From contig NZ_JAENJH010000002.1 of the NCBI RefSeq assembly GCF_016595675.1, positions 744,001 through 808,000 on the forward strand: 64,000 nt of DNA, in the 5' to 3' direction. The position numbers and the translations under genes were made by a program. A model generated the notes under the pieces. That model did not search any database. It saw only the letters and a program-made list of their open reading frames with translations, and was not told the DNA's origin. Origin of the DNA: Prauserella cavernicola. GTDB taxonomy: Bacteria; Actinomycetota; Actinomycetes; Mycobacteriales; Pseudonocardiaceae. Shown piece after piece: positions 35,128 through 44,295 of the stretch; position 1 is the first letter of the stretch; each line of letters starts with the position of its first letter.

Positions 35128-36303
35128 TCAGTCGATCGTGAAGGGGTCGTAGCGGATCTGGTCCAGTGCCGTGCCCGCGACCAGCATCCTTGACACCGTG
35201 GCCCTGATCATCGCGGGCGAGCCCGCCACGAGCACGTCGTGGTTCTGCCAGGCGCCGTGCCTGCTCACGACGTCGGCGAGGGTGCCCTGCTCGAAGCCGG
35301 GCAGGCCCTCGGCCTTCTCCACCACGGGGCACACCGTGAGCCACGGGTTGGTGGACGCCATGGCCCGCAGCTGCTCGAGGTCGTAGAGGTCGTCGAGCGT
35401 GGTGCCGCCGTAGAACAGGGTGACCTTCGGGTTCGTGCCCCACTGCCCCAGCTCGTCCAGCACGGCGCGCAGTGGCGACAGCCCGGTGCCGCCCGCGACC
35501 ATCACGACGTCGCGGCCGGACTTGCGGTCGACGGAGAGCCTGCCCATCGGCGGGCCGATCCGCCAGGTGTCGCCGCTCTGCGTGTGGCTGACGATGGCGC
35601 GGGAGACCCAGCCGCCCTCGACGGCGCGAACGTGGAACTCCAGTGAGCCGTCGGGGCGCGGCGCGTTGGCAGGCGAGAAGTAGCGCCAGAGCCGGGGCCG
35701 CTGCGGCACCTCGATGCTCAGGTACTGGCCCGCGTTGTAGGGCACGGGGTGCTCGAGTTCGACGCGGATCAGCGCCAGGTCCCAGCTGAGCCTGCGGTGC
35801 TCGGCGACCGTGCCGACCCAGGACGGCGGGTACTCGCTGGCCGCGGCGGCGTCCTGCATGGACCGCGCGATGATCGTGTACGCCTCGGCCCACGCCCGTT
35901 CGACCTGTGTGGTCCACGCGGGACCGAGCTGTCGCTTGAGCGCGGCGAGCAGCGCGGTGCCCACGGCCTCGTAGTGGGTGGGGACGACCCCGAACTTGCG
36001 GTGGTCGCGGCCGAGCTGGCGCAGGAACGGCGCCAGGTCGTCGGGCCGGTCGACCATCTGCACGATGTGCACGAGCGCTCGGACGAGCCTGCCGCGCTGC
36101 GACTCCATGTTGATCGGGAAGAAGTCGCGCGTGGCGGGCGCGAGCGTGAAGAGCATGCCGTAGAAGAACTGGGAGATCTCCGGCGTGTACGGCTCGGCCT
36201 GGCGCCAGGTGTCGCGGATCAGCTCCACCATCGCGGTGACGGCGGGCGGCGCTTCCCTGGCCGGCGCCACCCGCGGTATCGGACTGATCGCGTCGGCTGT
36301 CAT
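35128..36303 (-). CDS. Flavohaemoglobin-type protein (globin plus FAD/NAD reductase)
   Basis: 391 residues. Residues ~20-150 are a globin with the proximal His in LGRDHRKFGV. Residues ~155-250 are an FAD domain with RYFSPANAP, in place of the usual RxYS, and residues ~255-391 are an NAD(P) domain with VAGGTGLSPLRA and the closing DQIRYDPF. Family members detoxify NO as dioxygenases, though actinobacterial subtypes may act in other redox roles. Rv0385 is the mycobacterial counterpart from memory. No NO-responsive site is obvious upstream. Confidence 0.9.
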   Translation of the reverse strand: MTADAISPIPRVAPAREAPPAVTAMVELIRDTWRQAEPYTPEISQFFYGMLFTLAPATRDFFPINMESQRGRLVRALVHIVQMVDRPDDLAPFLRQLGRDHRKFGVVPTHYEAVGTALLAALKRQLGPAWTTQVERAWAEAYTIIARSMQDAAAASEYPPSWVGTVAEHRRLSWDLALIRVELEHPVPYNAGQYLSIEVPQRPRLWRYFSPANAPRPDGSLEFHVRAVEGGWVSRAIVSHTQSGDTWRIGPPMGRLSVDRKSGRDVVMVAGGTGLSPLRAVLDELGQWGTNPKVTLFYGGTTLDDLYDLEQLRAMASTNPWLTVCPVVEKAEGLPGFEQGTLADVVSRHGAWQNHDVLVAGSPAMIRATVSRMLVAGTALDQIRYDPFTID

Positions 36304-36667
36304 TCGTCTGCCCCAGTGTGGCCGTGTCGGACCGGCTGTTGGATACTCACGGTAATCAAAAGGTGTTTGCGATTATTCACTAATGGGTGACGGTGGAGTC
36401 GTCAAGGTCTTCACCAGGTCGGTGACCCGTGTCCACTCCATTGGCCCCATGAATATTCCACCTTTCCGACGCAAGCGCCCACCCAACACTAGGTTCCTGT
36501 CCTGCTGGGCGGTAGTCGCTGGGCGAGTTGTCCCCCTGTGGTTGCTCCGAGTGGGTGGCACTCGTGTCCGCTTGGTGCCATAGCTCACCTGAAGCGTGGT
36601 TCCGTTCGACGGCCACTGGGGTAGAGTTTGTATAGAGCAAGTAACTTTATGTGACCGATTGGTGGCT
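36304..36667. other. 364-base divergent intergenic region
   Basis: Divergent promoters for the flavohaemoglobin-type gene (left) and the MarR gene (right) must lie here. It is visibly lower in GC than its surroundings near 36345-36380 and 36620-36660. An open frame at 36383-36583 has no ribosome site, no convincing composition and no recognisable domain, so I do not call a gene. Confidence 0.6.
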
Positions 36668-37162
36668 ATGAATCCCTCGGACGAGGTCTGTGTGGACCTG
36701 ATGCGGGAGATCCGTACGTCCTCCCAGTTGCACAACGCCTGGGTGATGCAGCTGTGGCAGACCGAGGACGGCCCGCACCCCGCCGCCGGGATGCTGCTGT
36801 CCGAGATCCAGCGCCGCGGCGAGCTGCGGCTCTCCGAGCTCGCGAAGCTGCGCATGGTCGACATCTCCGTCGTGAGCAGACAGATCGGCCAGCTGGTGGC
36901 CTACGACCTCGTCGAGCGCAGGCCCGCACCGGAGGACGGCAGGGCCACGCTGGTCAAGGTCTCCGAGAAGGGTGAGCGCCAGCTCGAGCACTGGCGCAGG
37001 GCACATGTCGACTTCGTCCGCTCGGCGCTCGGCGGTTGGGACGAAGCTGCTCTCAAGGACCTCACCGATCGGCTCAGCGCCGTCAACGAGGACCTGCGTG
37101 CCGCGACCTTCCCCGAGGGTGCCGACGACGAACGGCCCGCCGCCCGCGCGAAGAGCGGGTAG
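36668..37162 (+). CDS. MarR family transcriptional regulator
   Basis: 164 residues from ATG 36668. The winged helix is L-L-S-E-I-Q-R-R-G-E-L-R-L-S-E-L-A-K-L-R-M-V-D-I-S-V-V-S-R-Q-I-G-Q-L and the wing D-L-V-E-R-R-P-A-P-E-D-G-R-A-T-L-V-K-V, with long dimerisation helices at both ends. Ligand and targets are unknown; the flavohaemoglobin-type gene is divergent from it. GTG 36662 is an alternative start. Confidence 0.87.
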   Translation: MNPSDEVCVDLMREIRTSSQLHNAWVMQLWQTEDGPHPAAGMLLSEIQRRGELRLSELAKLRMVDISVVSRQIGQLVAYDLVERRPAPEDGRATLVKVSEKGERQLEHWRRAHVDFVRSALGGWDEAALKDLTDRLSAVNEDLRAATFPEGADDERPAARAKSG

Positions 37163-37201
37163 CGGGCCGTCCTGGTCGGTTAGGGCCGGTGGGTCAGCGG
37201 G

Positions 37202-38791
37202 TCAGGCGCGCACGTCCTCGTCGACCTTCTTGACCTCACCGGTGCGGAGCTTGTACGCGAAGTCGGAGACCTCGCGCTTGACGATCGGCATCAGCAGGTA
37301 GAGCCCGATGATGTTGAACAGCGCCAGCAGGAACAGCACGGCGTCGGCGAAGCTGAGCACGCTGCCCAGCGTCAGGACACAGCCCGCGACGGTGAACAGG
37401 CAGAAGATCACCTGGTACACGCGCTCCGAGAGCGTCGACTTGCCGAAGAGGTACGTCCACGCCTTCTGCCCGTAGTAGCCCCACGTGATGAGCGTCGACA
37501 GCGCGAAGAGCACCACCGCGAGCGTCAGGACGTACGGGAACCACGGCAGCACCGTCTCGAAGGAGTGCGAGGTCACCGTCACGCCGTCCGGCGTCTCGCC
37601 GCCCGCGGCGACGGTGCTGCGCGCGTCGTTCCAGAACTGGGTGTTGGCGATGACGACGGTCAGCGCGGTCATGGTGCAGACGATCACCGTGTCGATGAAC
37701 GGCTCCAGCAGCGCCACGTAGCCCTCGGTGGCGGGGTTCTTCGTCTTCACCGCGGAGTGGGCGATGGACGCGGAGCCCACCCCGGCCTCGTTGGAGAACA
37801 GTGCTCGCTGGAAGCCGACGATCAGCGCACCGACGGCACCGCCGGCGACGCCCTCTCCGGTGAAGGCGCCCGAAATGATCTGGCCGACGGCGTTGGGCAC
37901 GTCGGAGATGTTGACGAAGATGACGATCAGGCACGCGGCGACGTAGATGACGGCCATGGCGGGCACGAGCTTGCTGGTGACCTTGCCGATCGACTTGATG
38001 CCGCCGAGGATCACGGCACCGACCACGACGGCGAGCACGACACCGAAGACGAACGCGGCGCCGTCACTGGCCAGGAAGCCGTCGTCGCCGCCGGTCACGT
38101 CGCGCATCTGCGCGAACGTCTGGTTGGCCTGGAACATGTTGCCGCCCGCGAGGGCGAAGAACAGCAGCATGATCGCGGCGAGCACGGCCAGCGTCTTGCC
38201 GAGCGCGACACCGAAGGCGTTGCCGAACCGTTCGGCGATGCCCTTGCGCAGGTAGTGCATGGGACCGCCGGAGACCGTGCCGTCCTCGTGGATCTCGCGG
38301 TACTTCACGCCGAGGGTGCACTCCACGAACTTGCTGCACATCGCGAGCAGGCCGGCGACGATCATCCAGAACGTGGCACCTGGGCCACCGATCGTCACCG
38401 CGACACCGACACCGGCGATGTTGCCGAGCCCGACGGTCGCCGAGAGCGCCGAGGCCAGCGCTTGGAAGTGGTTGACCTCGCCCGGCTCGTCCGAGTTGGT
38501 GTACTTGCCCCTGACCAGGTCGGTGGCCAGCTTGAACTTGCGGAACTGGACGAAGCCGAAGTACACCGTGAACACGGTCGCCGCGAGGACGAGCCACGCG
38601 ACGATCCACGGGAACGAGATGCTGCCGATCGTGATCTCCGCGAACACGAAGTTCGAGAGTCCGTCGGAGATCGGGGTGAAGACTTCGTTGACCCAGTTCT
38701 CGATCGAGGCGAGTGCGCCGCCCTCTGCGGCGAGCACGACAGTGTCAGGTGGCGGGCTCGCGGTCGCGAGCCCGGCGGTCATGGCAGCCAT
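37202..38791 (-). CDS. Alanine/glycine:sodium symporter (AGCS family)
   Basis: 529 residues with about eleven hydrophobic segments. The AGCS signature is visible as G-P-G-A-T-F-W-M-I-V-A-G, EDGTVSGGPMHYL, and FSNEAGVGSASIAHSA; the transporter imports D/L-alanine or glycine with Na+. ATG 38791 is chosen because the longer frame to 38893 runs through the HAIR operator. It is divergent from clpB and shares the promoter region with it. Confidence 0.92.
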   Translation of the reverse strand: MAAMTAGLATASPPPDTVVLAAEGGALASIENWVNEVFTPISDGLSNFVFAEITIGSISFPWIVAWLVLAATVFTVYFGFVQFRKFKLATDLVRGKYTNSDEPGEVNHFQALASALSATVGLGNIAGVGVAVTIGGPGATFWMIVAGLLAMCSKFVECTLGVKYREIHEDGTVSGGPMHYLRKGIAERFGNAFGVALGKTLAVLAAIMLLFFALAGGNMFQANQTFAQMRDVTGGDDGFLASDGAAFVFGVVLAVVVGAVILGGIKSIGKVTSKLVPAMAVIYVAACLIVIFVNISDVPNAVGQIISGAFTGEGVAGGAVGALIVGFQRALFSNEAGVGSASIAHSAVKTKNPATEGYVALLEPFIDTVIVCTMTALTVVIANTQFWNDARSTVAAGGETPDGVTVTSHSFETVLPWFPYVLTLAVVLFALSTLITWGYYGQKAWTYLFGKSTLSERVYQVIFCLFTVAGCVLTLGSVLSFADAVLFLLALFNIIGLYLLMPIVKREVSDFAYKLRTGEVKKVDEDVRA

Positions 38792-38873
38792 GGAGCGGTA
38801 GTCGATCGCAAAGGGTACGTAAAGCGCAACCCATTCGGACCAGTTGTCCTCAAAAACTTGCCTCGAAAGGGTA

Positions 38874-38894
38874 GTTGAGCGGAACACGCTCAAC
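38874..38894. promoter_or_regulatory. HAIR element (HspR operator) of clpB
   Basis: GTTGAGC-N7-GCTCAAC, a perfect inverted repeat with seven-base spacer, 11 of 14 consensus positions, 74 bases before the clpB start. It lies between the divergent AGCS transporter and clpB. Confidence 0.87.
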
Positions 38895-38967
38895 TTTTCT
38901 GACGTTGTGCATAGCGATGGCCTCTGAGGGAGGCTTGTACCGGGATTTCTCGAGCAGAGGTGAGGGG

Positions 38968-41568
38968 ATGGACTCTTTCAACCCGACCACGAAGACCCAG
39001 CAGGCGATCTCGTCCGCAGCGCAGGCCGCGACGATGGCAGGCAACCCGGAGATCTCGCCGGCACACCTGCTCGGCGCACTGCTGTCACAGGGCGACGGCC
39101 TGGCCGGGCCGCTGCTGACCGCGGTCGGGGCCGACGCGGACGTGGTCCACAAGGAACTGGAACCGATCGTCGCAGGGCTGCCGTCGGCCACCGGCGCCAC
39201 CGTGTCGACGCCACAGTTCGACGGCCACGCCGTCAAGTCGCTGACGCACGCGCAGAAGCTCGCGACCGAACTCGGTGACGAGTACGTCTCCACCGAGCAC
39301 GTGCTGGTGGGCCTCGCCGCCGAGGGCGGTCCCGTCGGCGGTCTGCTCACCCGGCACGGTGCGACGCCGGAGGCGCTGCGCGACGCGTTCACCAAGGTGC
39401 GCGGCTCCGCCAGGGTCACCAACCCCGACCCCGAGGGCACGTACCAGGCACTGGAGAAGTATGGCGTCGACCTCACCGCCGCCGCCCGCTCGGGCGAACT
39501 GGACCCGGTGATCGGTCGCGACACCGAGATCCGCCGCGTGGTGCAGGTGCTCTCGCGCCGGACCAAGAACAACCCGGTGCTGATCGGCGAGCCCGGCGTC
39601 GGCAAGACCGCGATCGTCGAGGGTCTCGCCCAGCGCATCGTGGCGGGCGACGTGCCCGAGTCGTTGCGCGGCAAGCGCGTCGTGTCGCTCGACCTCGGCT
39701 CTATGGTCGCGGGCGCCAAGTACCGCGGCGAGTTCGAGGAGCGGCTCAAGGCCGTGCTCAAGGAGATCAAGGAGTCCGACGGCCAGGTCGTCACGTTCAT
39801 CGACGAGCTGCACACCATCGTCGGAGCGGGCGGCACCGGCGACGGCGGTGCCATGGACGCGGGCAACATGATCAAGCCGATGCTCGCCAGGGGCGAGCTG
39901 CGCATGGTCGGCGCCACCACGCTCGACGAGTACCGCCAGCACATTGAGAAGGATGCCGCGCTGGAGCGCCGCTTCCAGCAGGTGCTGGTCGGCGAACCGT
40001 CCGTCGAGGACGCCATCGGCATCCTGCGCGGGCTCAAGGAGCGCTACGAGGTGCACCACGGTGTGCGCATCACCGATGCCGCGCTCGTGGCCGCCGCGAC
40101 GCTGTCCGACCGCTACATCACCGCGCGCTTCCTGCCGGACAAGGCGATCGACCTCGTCGACGAGGCCGCATCGCGCCTGCGCATGGAGATCGACTCCCGC
40201 CCCGTCGAGATCGACGAGGTGGAGCGGGCCGTGCGGCGCATGGAGATCGAGGAGATGGCGCTCGACAAGGAGGACGACCCCGCCTCCCGCGAGCGGCTGA
40301 CCGCGCTGCGCGCCGAGCTCGCCGAGAAGCGCGAGGAGCTCTCGGCGCTCACCGCCCGCTGGCAGAACGAGAAGGGCTCGATCGAGAAGGTCCGCGAGTT
40401 CAAGGAGCAGCTGGAGCAGCTGCGCGGCGAGGCCGAGCGCGCCGAGCGCGACGCCGACCTCGCGCACGCCGCCGAGCTGCGCTACGGCCGCATCCCCGCG
40501 CTGGAGAAGGACCTTGCCGAGGCCACGAGGGTCACCGAGGCCAAGGCCGAGGTGATGCTCAAGGAAGAGGTCGGGGCCGACGACGTCGCCGACGTGGTGA
40601 GCGCGTGGACGGGCATCCCCGCCGGCAGGCTGCTCGAGGGCGAGACCGGCAAGCTGCTGCGCATGGAGGACGAGCTGACCAGCAGGGTCGTCGGCCAGGC
40701 CGACGCCGTGAAGGTCGTCTCGGACGCGGTGCGCAGGGCTCGCGCCGGGGTCGCCGACCCCGACCGGCCGACGGGCTCGTTCCTGTTCCTCGGCCCCACC
40801 GGTGTCGGCAAGACCGAGCTGGCCAAGGCGCTCGCCGAGTTCCTATTCGACGACGAGCGGGCGATGTTGCGCATCGACATGAGCGAGTACAGCGAGAAGC
40901 ACAGCGTGGCTCGGCTCGTCGGGGCTCCACCCGGCTACGTCGGGTACGACCAGGGCGGTCAGCTGACCGAGTCGGTGCGCAGGCGCCCGTACTCGGTGGT
41001 GCTGCTCGACGAGGTGGAGAAGGCGCACCCCGACGTCTTCGACGTGCTGCTGCAGGTGCTCGATGACGGCAGGCTGACCGACGGCCAGGGCCGCACGGTC
41101 GACTTCCGCAACACGATCCTGGTGCTCACGTCGAACCTCGGTTCGCAGGAGATCGCCGACGCGACGCTGGACGAGCGGCAGCGCGGCGAGGCGGTGTTGT
41201 CGGTGGTGCAGCGGCACTTCAAGCCGGAATTCCTGAACCGGCTCGACGACATCGTGGTGTTCCACGCGCTCGACACCGAGCAGTTGGCGTCCATTGTGGA
41301 CATCCAGGTGCGGAAGCTGGCGCAGCGGCTCGCGCAGCGCAGGCTCACGCTCGACGTCTCGCCCGCCGCCCGCGAGTGGCTCGCGCTCAACGGCTACGAC
41401 CCCATCTACGGGGCGCGGCCGCTGCGCAGGCTCGTGCAGTCGGCGATCGGTGACGAGCTGGCCCGCAAGCTGCTCGGCGGCGACATCCGCGACGGCGACA
41501 CCGTGCAGGTCGAGGTGCCCGAGTTCGACGCGGGCGGGGGTTCGCTCTCGGTGACCAGGGCGGAGTAA
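38968..41568 (+). CDS. clpB: ATP-dependent disaggregase ClpB
   Basis: 866 residues. Walker A of the first AAA+ domain is GEPGVGKT near residue 208 and of the second GPTGVGKT near residue 609. Between them is the ~130-residue coiled-coil M-domain ([20 protein letters not shown]), and the N-terminal Clp repeat domain starts with [15 protein letters not shown]. ClpB rescues aggregates together with DnaK. ATG 38968 has GAGGTGAGGGG upstream. The HAIR site in front puts it in the HspR regulon with the dnaK operon. Confidence 0.97.
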   Translation: MDSFNPTTKTQQAISSAAQAATMAGNPEISPAHLLGALLSQGDGLAGPLLTAVGADADVVHKELEPIVAGLPSATGATVSTPQFDGHAVKSLTHAQKLATELGDEYVSTEHVLVGLAAEGGPVGGLLTRHGATPEALRDAFTKVRGSARVTNPDPEGTYQALEKYGVDLTAAARSGELDPVIGRDTEIRRVVQVLSRRTKNNPVLIGEPGVGKTAIVEGLAQRIVAGDVPESLRGKRVVSLDLGSMVAGAKYRGEFEERLKAVLKEIKESDGQVVTFIDELHTIVGAGGTGDGGAMDAGNMIKPMLARGELRMVGATTLDEYRQHIEKDAALERRFQQVLVGEPSVEDAIGILRGLKERYEVHHGVRITDAALVAAATLSDRYITARFLPDKAIDLVDEAASRLRMEIDSRPVEIDEVERAVRRMEIEEMALDKEDDPASRERLTALRAELAEKREELSALTARWQNEKGSIEKVREFKEQLEQLRGEAERAERDADLAHAAELRYGRIPALEKDLAEATRVTEAKAEVMLKEEVGADDVADVVSAWTGIPAGRLLEGETGKLLRMEDELTSRVVGQADAVKVVSDAVRRARAGVADPDRPTGSFLFLGPTGVGKTELAKALAEFLFDDERAMLRIDMSEYSEKHSVARLVGAPPGYVGYDQGGQLTESVRRRPYSVVLLDEVEKAHPDVFDVLLQVLDDGRLTDGQGRTVDFRNTILVLTSNLGSQEIADATLDERQRGEAVLSVVQRHFKPEFLNRLDDIVVFHALDTEQLASIVDIQVRKLAQRLAQRRLTLDVSPAAREWLALNGYDPIYGARPLRRLVQSAIGDELARKLLGGDIRDGDTVQVEVPEFDAGGGSLSVTRAE

Positions 41569-41587
41569 ACCGAACGAGTACCCGCGA

Positions 41588-41619
41588 CACGGCCCGCTGA
41601 TCTTGGTCGGCGGGCCGTG
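41588..41619. terminator. Terminator after clpB
   Basis: A perfect 10-bp stem CACGGCCCGC/GCGGGCCGTG with a 12-base loop, 20 bases past the clpB stop, ending in a GAGGGATACC without a T tract. Confidence 0.65.
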
Positions 41620-41636
41620 AGGGATACCCTGGTCGC

Positions 41637-42365
41637 GTGGGTATTCCAGCCTGGATCTGGTTCGTCGTCGCTGCGGTCGCGTTGGTGGCCGGACTCGCCC
41701 TGCTCACCGCCGACAAGGCCAGGGAGAGTTCGCGCAACCGCGAGAGAGCGCGCTGGGCCGAGCTGCGCGGCTGGCAGTACGTCGAGGAGGACGAGCGCCT
41801 GCCGCAGCAGTGGTCGGGCGGCGCCATCGGCTACTTCGGCGCCGAGAGCGCGGTCAACGTGGTCGCGGGCTCGACGTTCACGTCCGACGGCAGGCGGCCG
41901 GTGTTCGTGTTCGACATCGAGGCCGACAGTCTGATTCCGGCCGTGATCGTGGCCGTGCGCTGCAACCGGATCCACCCGGTGCTGCTGGAGCTGTGGCTCG
42001 CGAGCGTGCCGTTCCAGCGGGCCGAAATGCCGGAGCTACTGGGCCCGGTCGGTCAGCGCTACGCGTTCGCCGACGAAGTCAACACCGCGCGCGCCATGAT
42101 CACGCAGGACCTGGTCGACGCCGCCGACGCACTGGGTGGCGACGTGGGCGTGGCGTGGCTCGAGAGCGAGTGGGTGCTGGCCAGCGTCGCGCCCAATGTC
42201 GGGCCGTCGCGGCTGGAGCGGCTGCTGCGCGACCTCGGCGAGATCGCCGACATCGTCGATCCGTTCGACGAGGAGTACGGGCAGACCGTGCACGAGGAGG
42301 CGCTGCCGTCGGCGACCCAGGCCACGACCACCACCGAGGAGCGAGCCCGCCAGCAGGGCTTCTGA
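41637..42365 (+). CDS. Conserved hypothetical membrane-anchored protein
   Basis: 242 residues. One N-terminal hydrophobic helix (PAWIWFVVAAVALVAGLALLTA) is followed by a basic stretch and then a ~180-residue alpha/beta domain with W-x-x-V-E-E-D-x-x-L-P. I recognise no enzymatic motif. A hypothetical membrane protein occupies a similar place next to clpB and pyrE in mycobacteria (Rv0383c, from memory), so it may be part of conserved synteny. It ends one base before the convergent next gene. Confidence 0.7.
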   Translation: MGIPAWIWFVVAAVALVAGLALLTADKARESSRNRERARWAELRGWQYVEEDERLPQQWSGGAIGYFGAESAVNVVAGSTFTSDGRRPVFVFDIEADSLIPAVIVAVRCNRIHPVLLELWLASVPFQRAEMPELLGPVGQRYAFADEVNTARAMITQDLVDAADALGGDVGVAWLESEWVLASVAPNVGPSRLERLLRDLGEIADIVDPFDEEYGQTVHEEALPSATQATTTTEERARQQGF

Positions 42366-42707
42366 TCACTGCAGGTCGAGCGTGCCCGAGACGTGCGGCA
42401 GGTCGTCGTCCTGCTCGGCGTACGGCTCCAGGTAGGGCTCCGGGTCGTGCGGCACGTCCAGGTCGCCGAAGTCGAGGGTGCCCGTGAACCGGCCGTCGTC
42501 CTGAACGGACAGCTCGCGGTAGGTCACGGGGAACTCGACGGTGCCCGCGGCGGCGTAGCCCTCCGCATAGGACTCGGGGTTCCAGCCGTTGAGCGCACCG
42601 CCGGTCTCCGGCGGCTCGGTGGTCTCGGCGCCGTCGGCGGGCTCGGCCTCGCTCGCCGCGAGGAAACCGCGGACGAACGACAGGTAGTCGTTGGTGTCGT
42701 GCTCCAT
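42366..42707 (-). CDS. Hypothetical acidic protein
   Basis: 113 residues from ATG 42707. It is acidic and Glu/Asp/Pro-rich, with no signal or membrane segment. It has a central GGALNGWNPESYAEGYA and ends with P-Y-L-E-P-Y-A-E-Q-D-D-D-L-P-H-V. I recognise no family. Longer frames upstream overlap the SDR and pyrE genes antisense and are not supported. It converges on the previous gene with no gap. Confidence 0.5.
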   Translation of the reverse strand: MEHDTNDYLSFVRGFLAASEAEPADGAETTEPPETGGALNGWNPESYAEGYAAAGTVEFPVTYRELSVQDDGRFTGTLDFGDLDVPHDPEPYLEPYAEQDDDLPHVSGTLDLQ

Positions 42708-42809
42708 CTGGAGGTCAACCTCGTCTGGGTGAGTACGTACCCCTAATGGCGTCTCGAAGATACTTCCTGTGGTCAACGGTCCTCCCGCGAGGGCGGTACG
42801 TTCGGCGCC

Positions 42810-43577
42810 ATGCCACTTGCATTGATCACGGGCGCTACGGTCGGTATCGGCGCGGCGTTCGCCCGCAGGCTTGCCTCCGAGCGCTACGACCTCGTGCTCG
42901 TCGCCCGCGACCAGGAGAAGCTCACTGCCAGGGCGCGTGAGCTCACCGATGCGCACGGCATCACCGTCGACGTGCTGCCGGCGGACCTGGCGACCACCGA
43001 GGGGCGCGAGGCCGTGGAGCAGCGGCTGCACGAACAGCCCGTCGACCTGCTCGTCAACAACGCCGGACTGGGACTCGCGGGTGAGCTGTGGACGGCCTCG
43101 GTCGACGACCTGCAGCGCCAGCTCGACGTCAACGTCACCGCCGTGCTGCGGCTGACCAGGGCCGCGTTGCCAGGGATGCTGGACCGCGGCAGGGGCGACG
43201 TGATCAACGTCTCGAGCGTCGCCGGGTTCTTCTCCGGCCGCGGCTCCACCTACACGGCAGGCAAGGCGTGGGTGACGTCGTTCTCCGACGGGCTCGCCTC
43301 GGCGCTGCAGGGCTCCGGCGTGCGCGTGCTGGCACTGTGCCCCGGCTTCACCGAGACCGAGTTCCACCAGCGGGCCGGCCTGGAGAAGACCGGGCCGAAG
43401 GCGTTCTGGCTCAAGGCCGACCGCGTGGTCGCCGAGGCGCTGGCCGATCTGCGCAAGGGCAAGGTCGTGTCGATCCCCAGCTCGCAGTACAAGATCGTGG
43501 TCGCAGTGGGCCGGTTGCTGCCGCGCGGGCTCGTGCGCAGGCTCGGCGGCCGGTTCGCGGGTCGAGACCGAACCTGA
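42810..43577 (+). CDS. Short-chain dehydrogenase/reductase (SDR)
   Basis: 255 residues. Nucleotide-binding motif [15 protein letters not shown] (classical TGxxxGxG), NNAG at NNAGLGLAG, active-site Ser in VINVSSVAG and Y-x-x-x-K in STYTAGKAW. Classical SDRs use NAD(P)H for oxidation or reduction of alcohols or ketones; the substrate is unknown. It is followed by pyrE 27 bases downstream. Confidence 0.92.
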   Translation: MPLALITGATVGIGAAFARRLASERYDLVLVARDQEKLTARARELTDAHGITVDVLPADLATTEGREAVEQRLHEQPVDLLVNNAGLGLAGELWTASVDDLQRQLDVNVTAVLRLTRAALPGMLDRGRGDVINVSSVAGFFSGRGSTYTAGKAWVTSFSDGLASALQGSGVRVLALCPGFTETEFHQRAGLEKTGPKAFWLKADRVVAEALADLRKGKVVSIPSSQYKIVVAVGRLLPRGLVRRLGGRFAGRDRT

Positions 43578-43604
43578 GCGAAGCCGTGTGTAAAACTGCC
43601 GGTC

Positions 43605-44168
43605 GTGGCGAACCCCTCGACTGACGACGCGGCGAAGATCGAACTGGCCAGGCTGGTCACCGAACTGTGCGTGGTGCGCGGAAAGGTGATGCTCTCCTCC
43701 GGCAAGGAGGCCGACTACTACGTCGACCTTCGCCGGGCGACGTTGCACCACGCCGCCGCTCCGCTCATCGGCAGACTGCTGCGCAGGCTCACGGCCGACT
43801 GGGACTACGTCGCCGTCGGCGGGCTCACCCTCGGCGCCGACCCGGTGGCCGCCGCGATGCTGCACTCGGCCGCGGCCGACGACATGGTGCTCGACGCGTT
43901 CGTGGTCCGCAAGGCCGTCAAGGAGCACGGAATGCAGCGCCGCATCGAGGGCATGGAGGTGGCCGGGCAGCGCGTGCTCGCCGTCGAGGACACCTCCACC
44001 ACGGGCGGCAGCGTGCTCACGGCGGTCGAGGCCCTCACCGAGGCGGGTGCGACGGTGGTCGGCGTCGCGACGGTGGTCGACCGCGGCACCGGCGCGCGCG
44101 AGGCCATCGAGAAGGAGGGCCTGGCCTACCGCTATCTGCTCGACCTCGACGACCTGGGCCTCGCCTGA
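43605..44168 (+). CDS. pyrE: Orotate phosphoribosyltransferase
   Basis: 187 residues. The PRPP-binding motif VLAVEDTSTTGGS and the flexible loop RKAVKEHGMQRRIEG are characteristic. It makes OMP from orotate and PRPP in pyrimidine synthesis. Start is GTG 43605. It follows the SDR gene and is probably co-transcribed with it. In mycobacteria this locus sits near clpB, as here. Confidence 0.95.
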   Translation: MANPSTDDAAKIELARLVTELCVVRGKVMLSSGKEADYYVDLRRATLHHAAAPLIGRLLRRLTADWDYVAVGGLTLGADPVAAAMLHSAAADDMVLDAFVVRKAVKEHGMQRRIEGMEVAGQRVLAVEDTSTTGGSVLTAVEALTEAGATVVGVATVVDRGTGAREAIEKEGLAYRYLLDLDDLGLA

Positions 44169-44295
44169 TCAACCGCCGGTTACCCCGGTGCGATTAGTTC
44201 CTTAGGTTTACTAACGAGTACGACACCACTTCGTCACCCGGTCGGGTGAGGTCGTCGATCAAGCTCTGCTTCGCCTCGTGGCGAAGGGAGCTTGA

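Noticed and set aside
36383-36583. 66-codon open frame between the flavohaemoglobin-type and MarR genes
   Set aside because: No ribosome site, no plausible domain, and it occupies the divergent promoter region.
38792-38893. N-terminal extension of the AGCS transporter to 38893
   Set aside because: It would put the HAIR operator of clpB within coding sequence, and the extension has no family similarity.
42708-43928. Extension of the small gene at 42366 to a 520-codon frame
   Set aside because: The extra part is antisense to the SDR and pyrE genes; composition looks protein-like only after ATG 42707.
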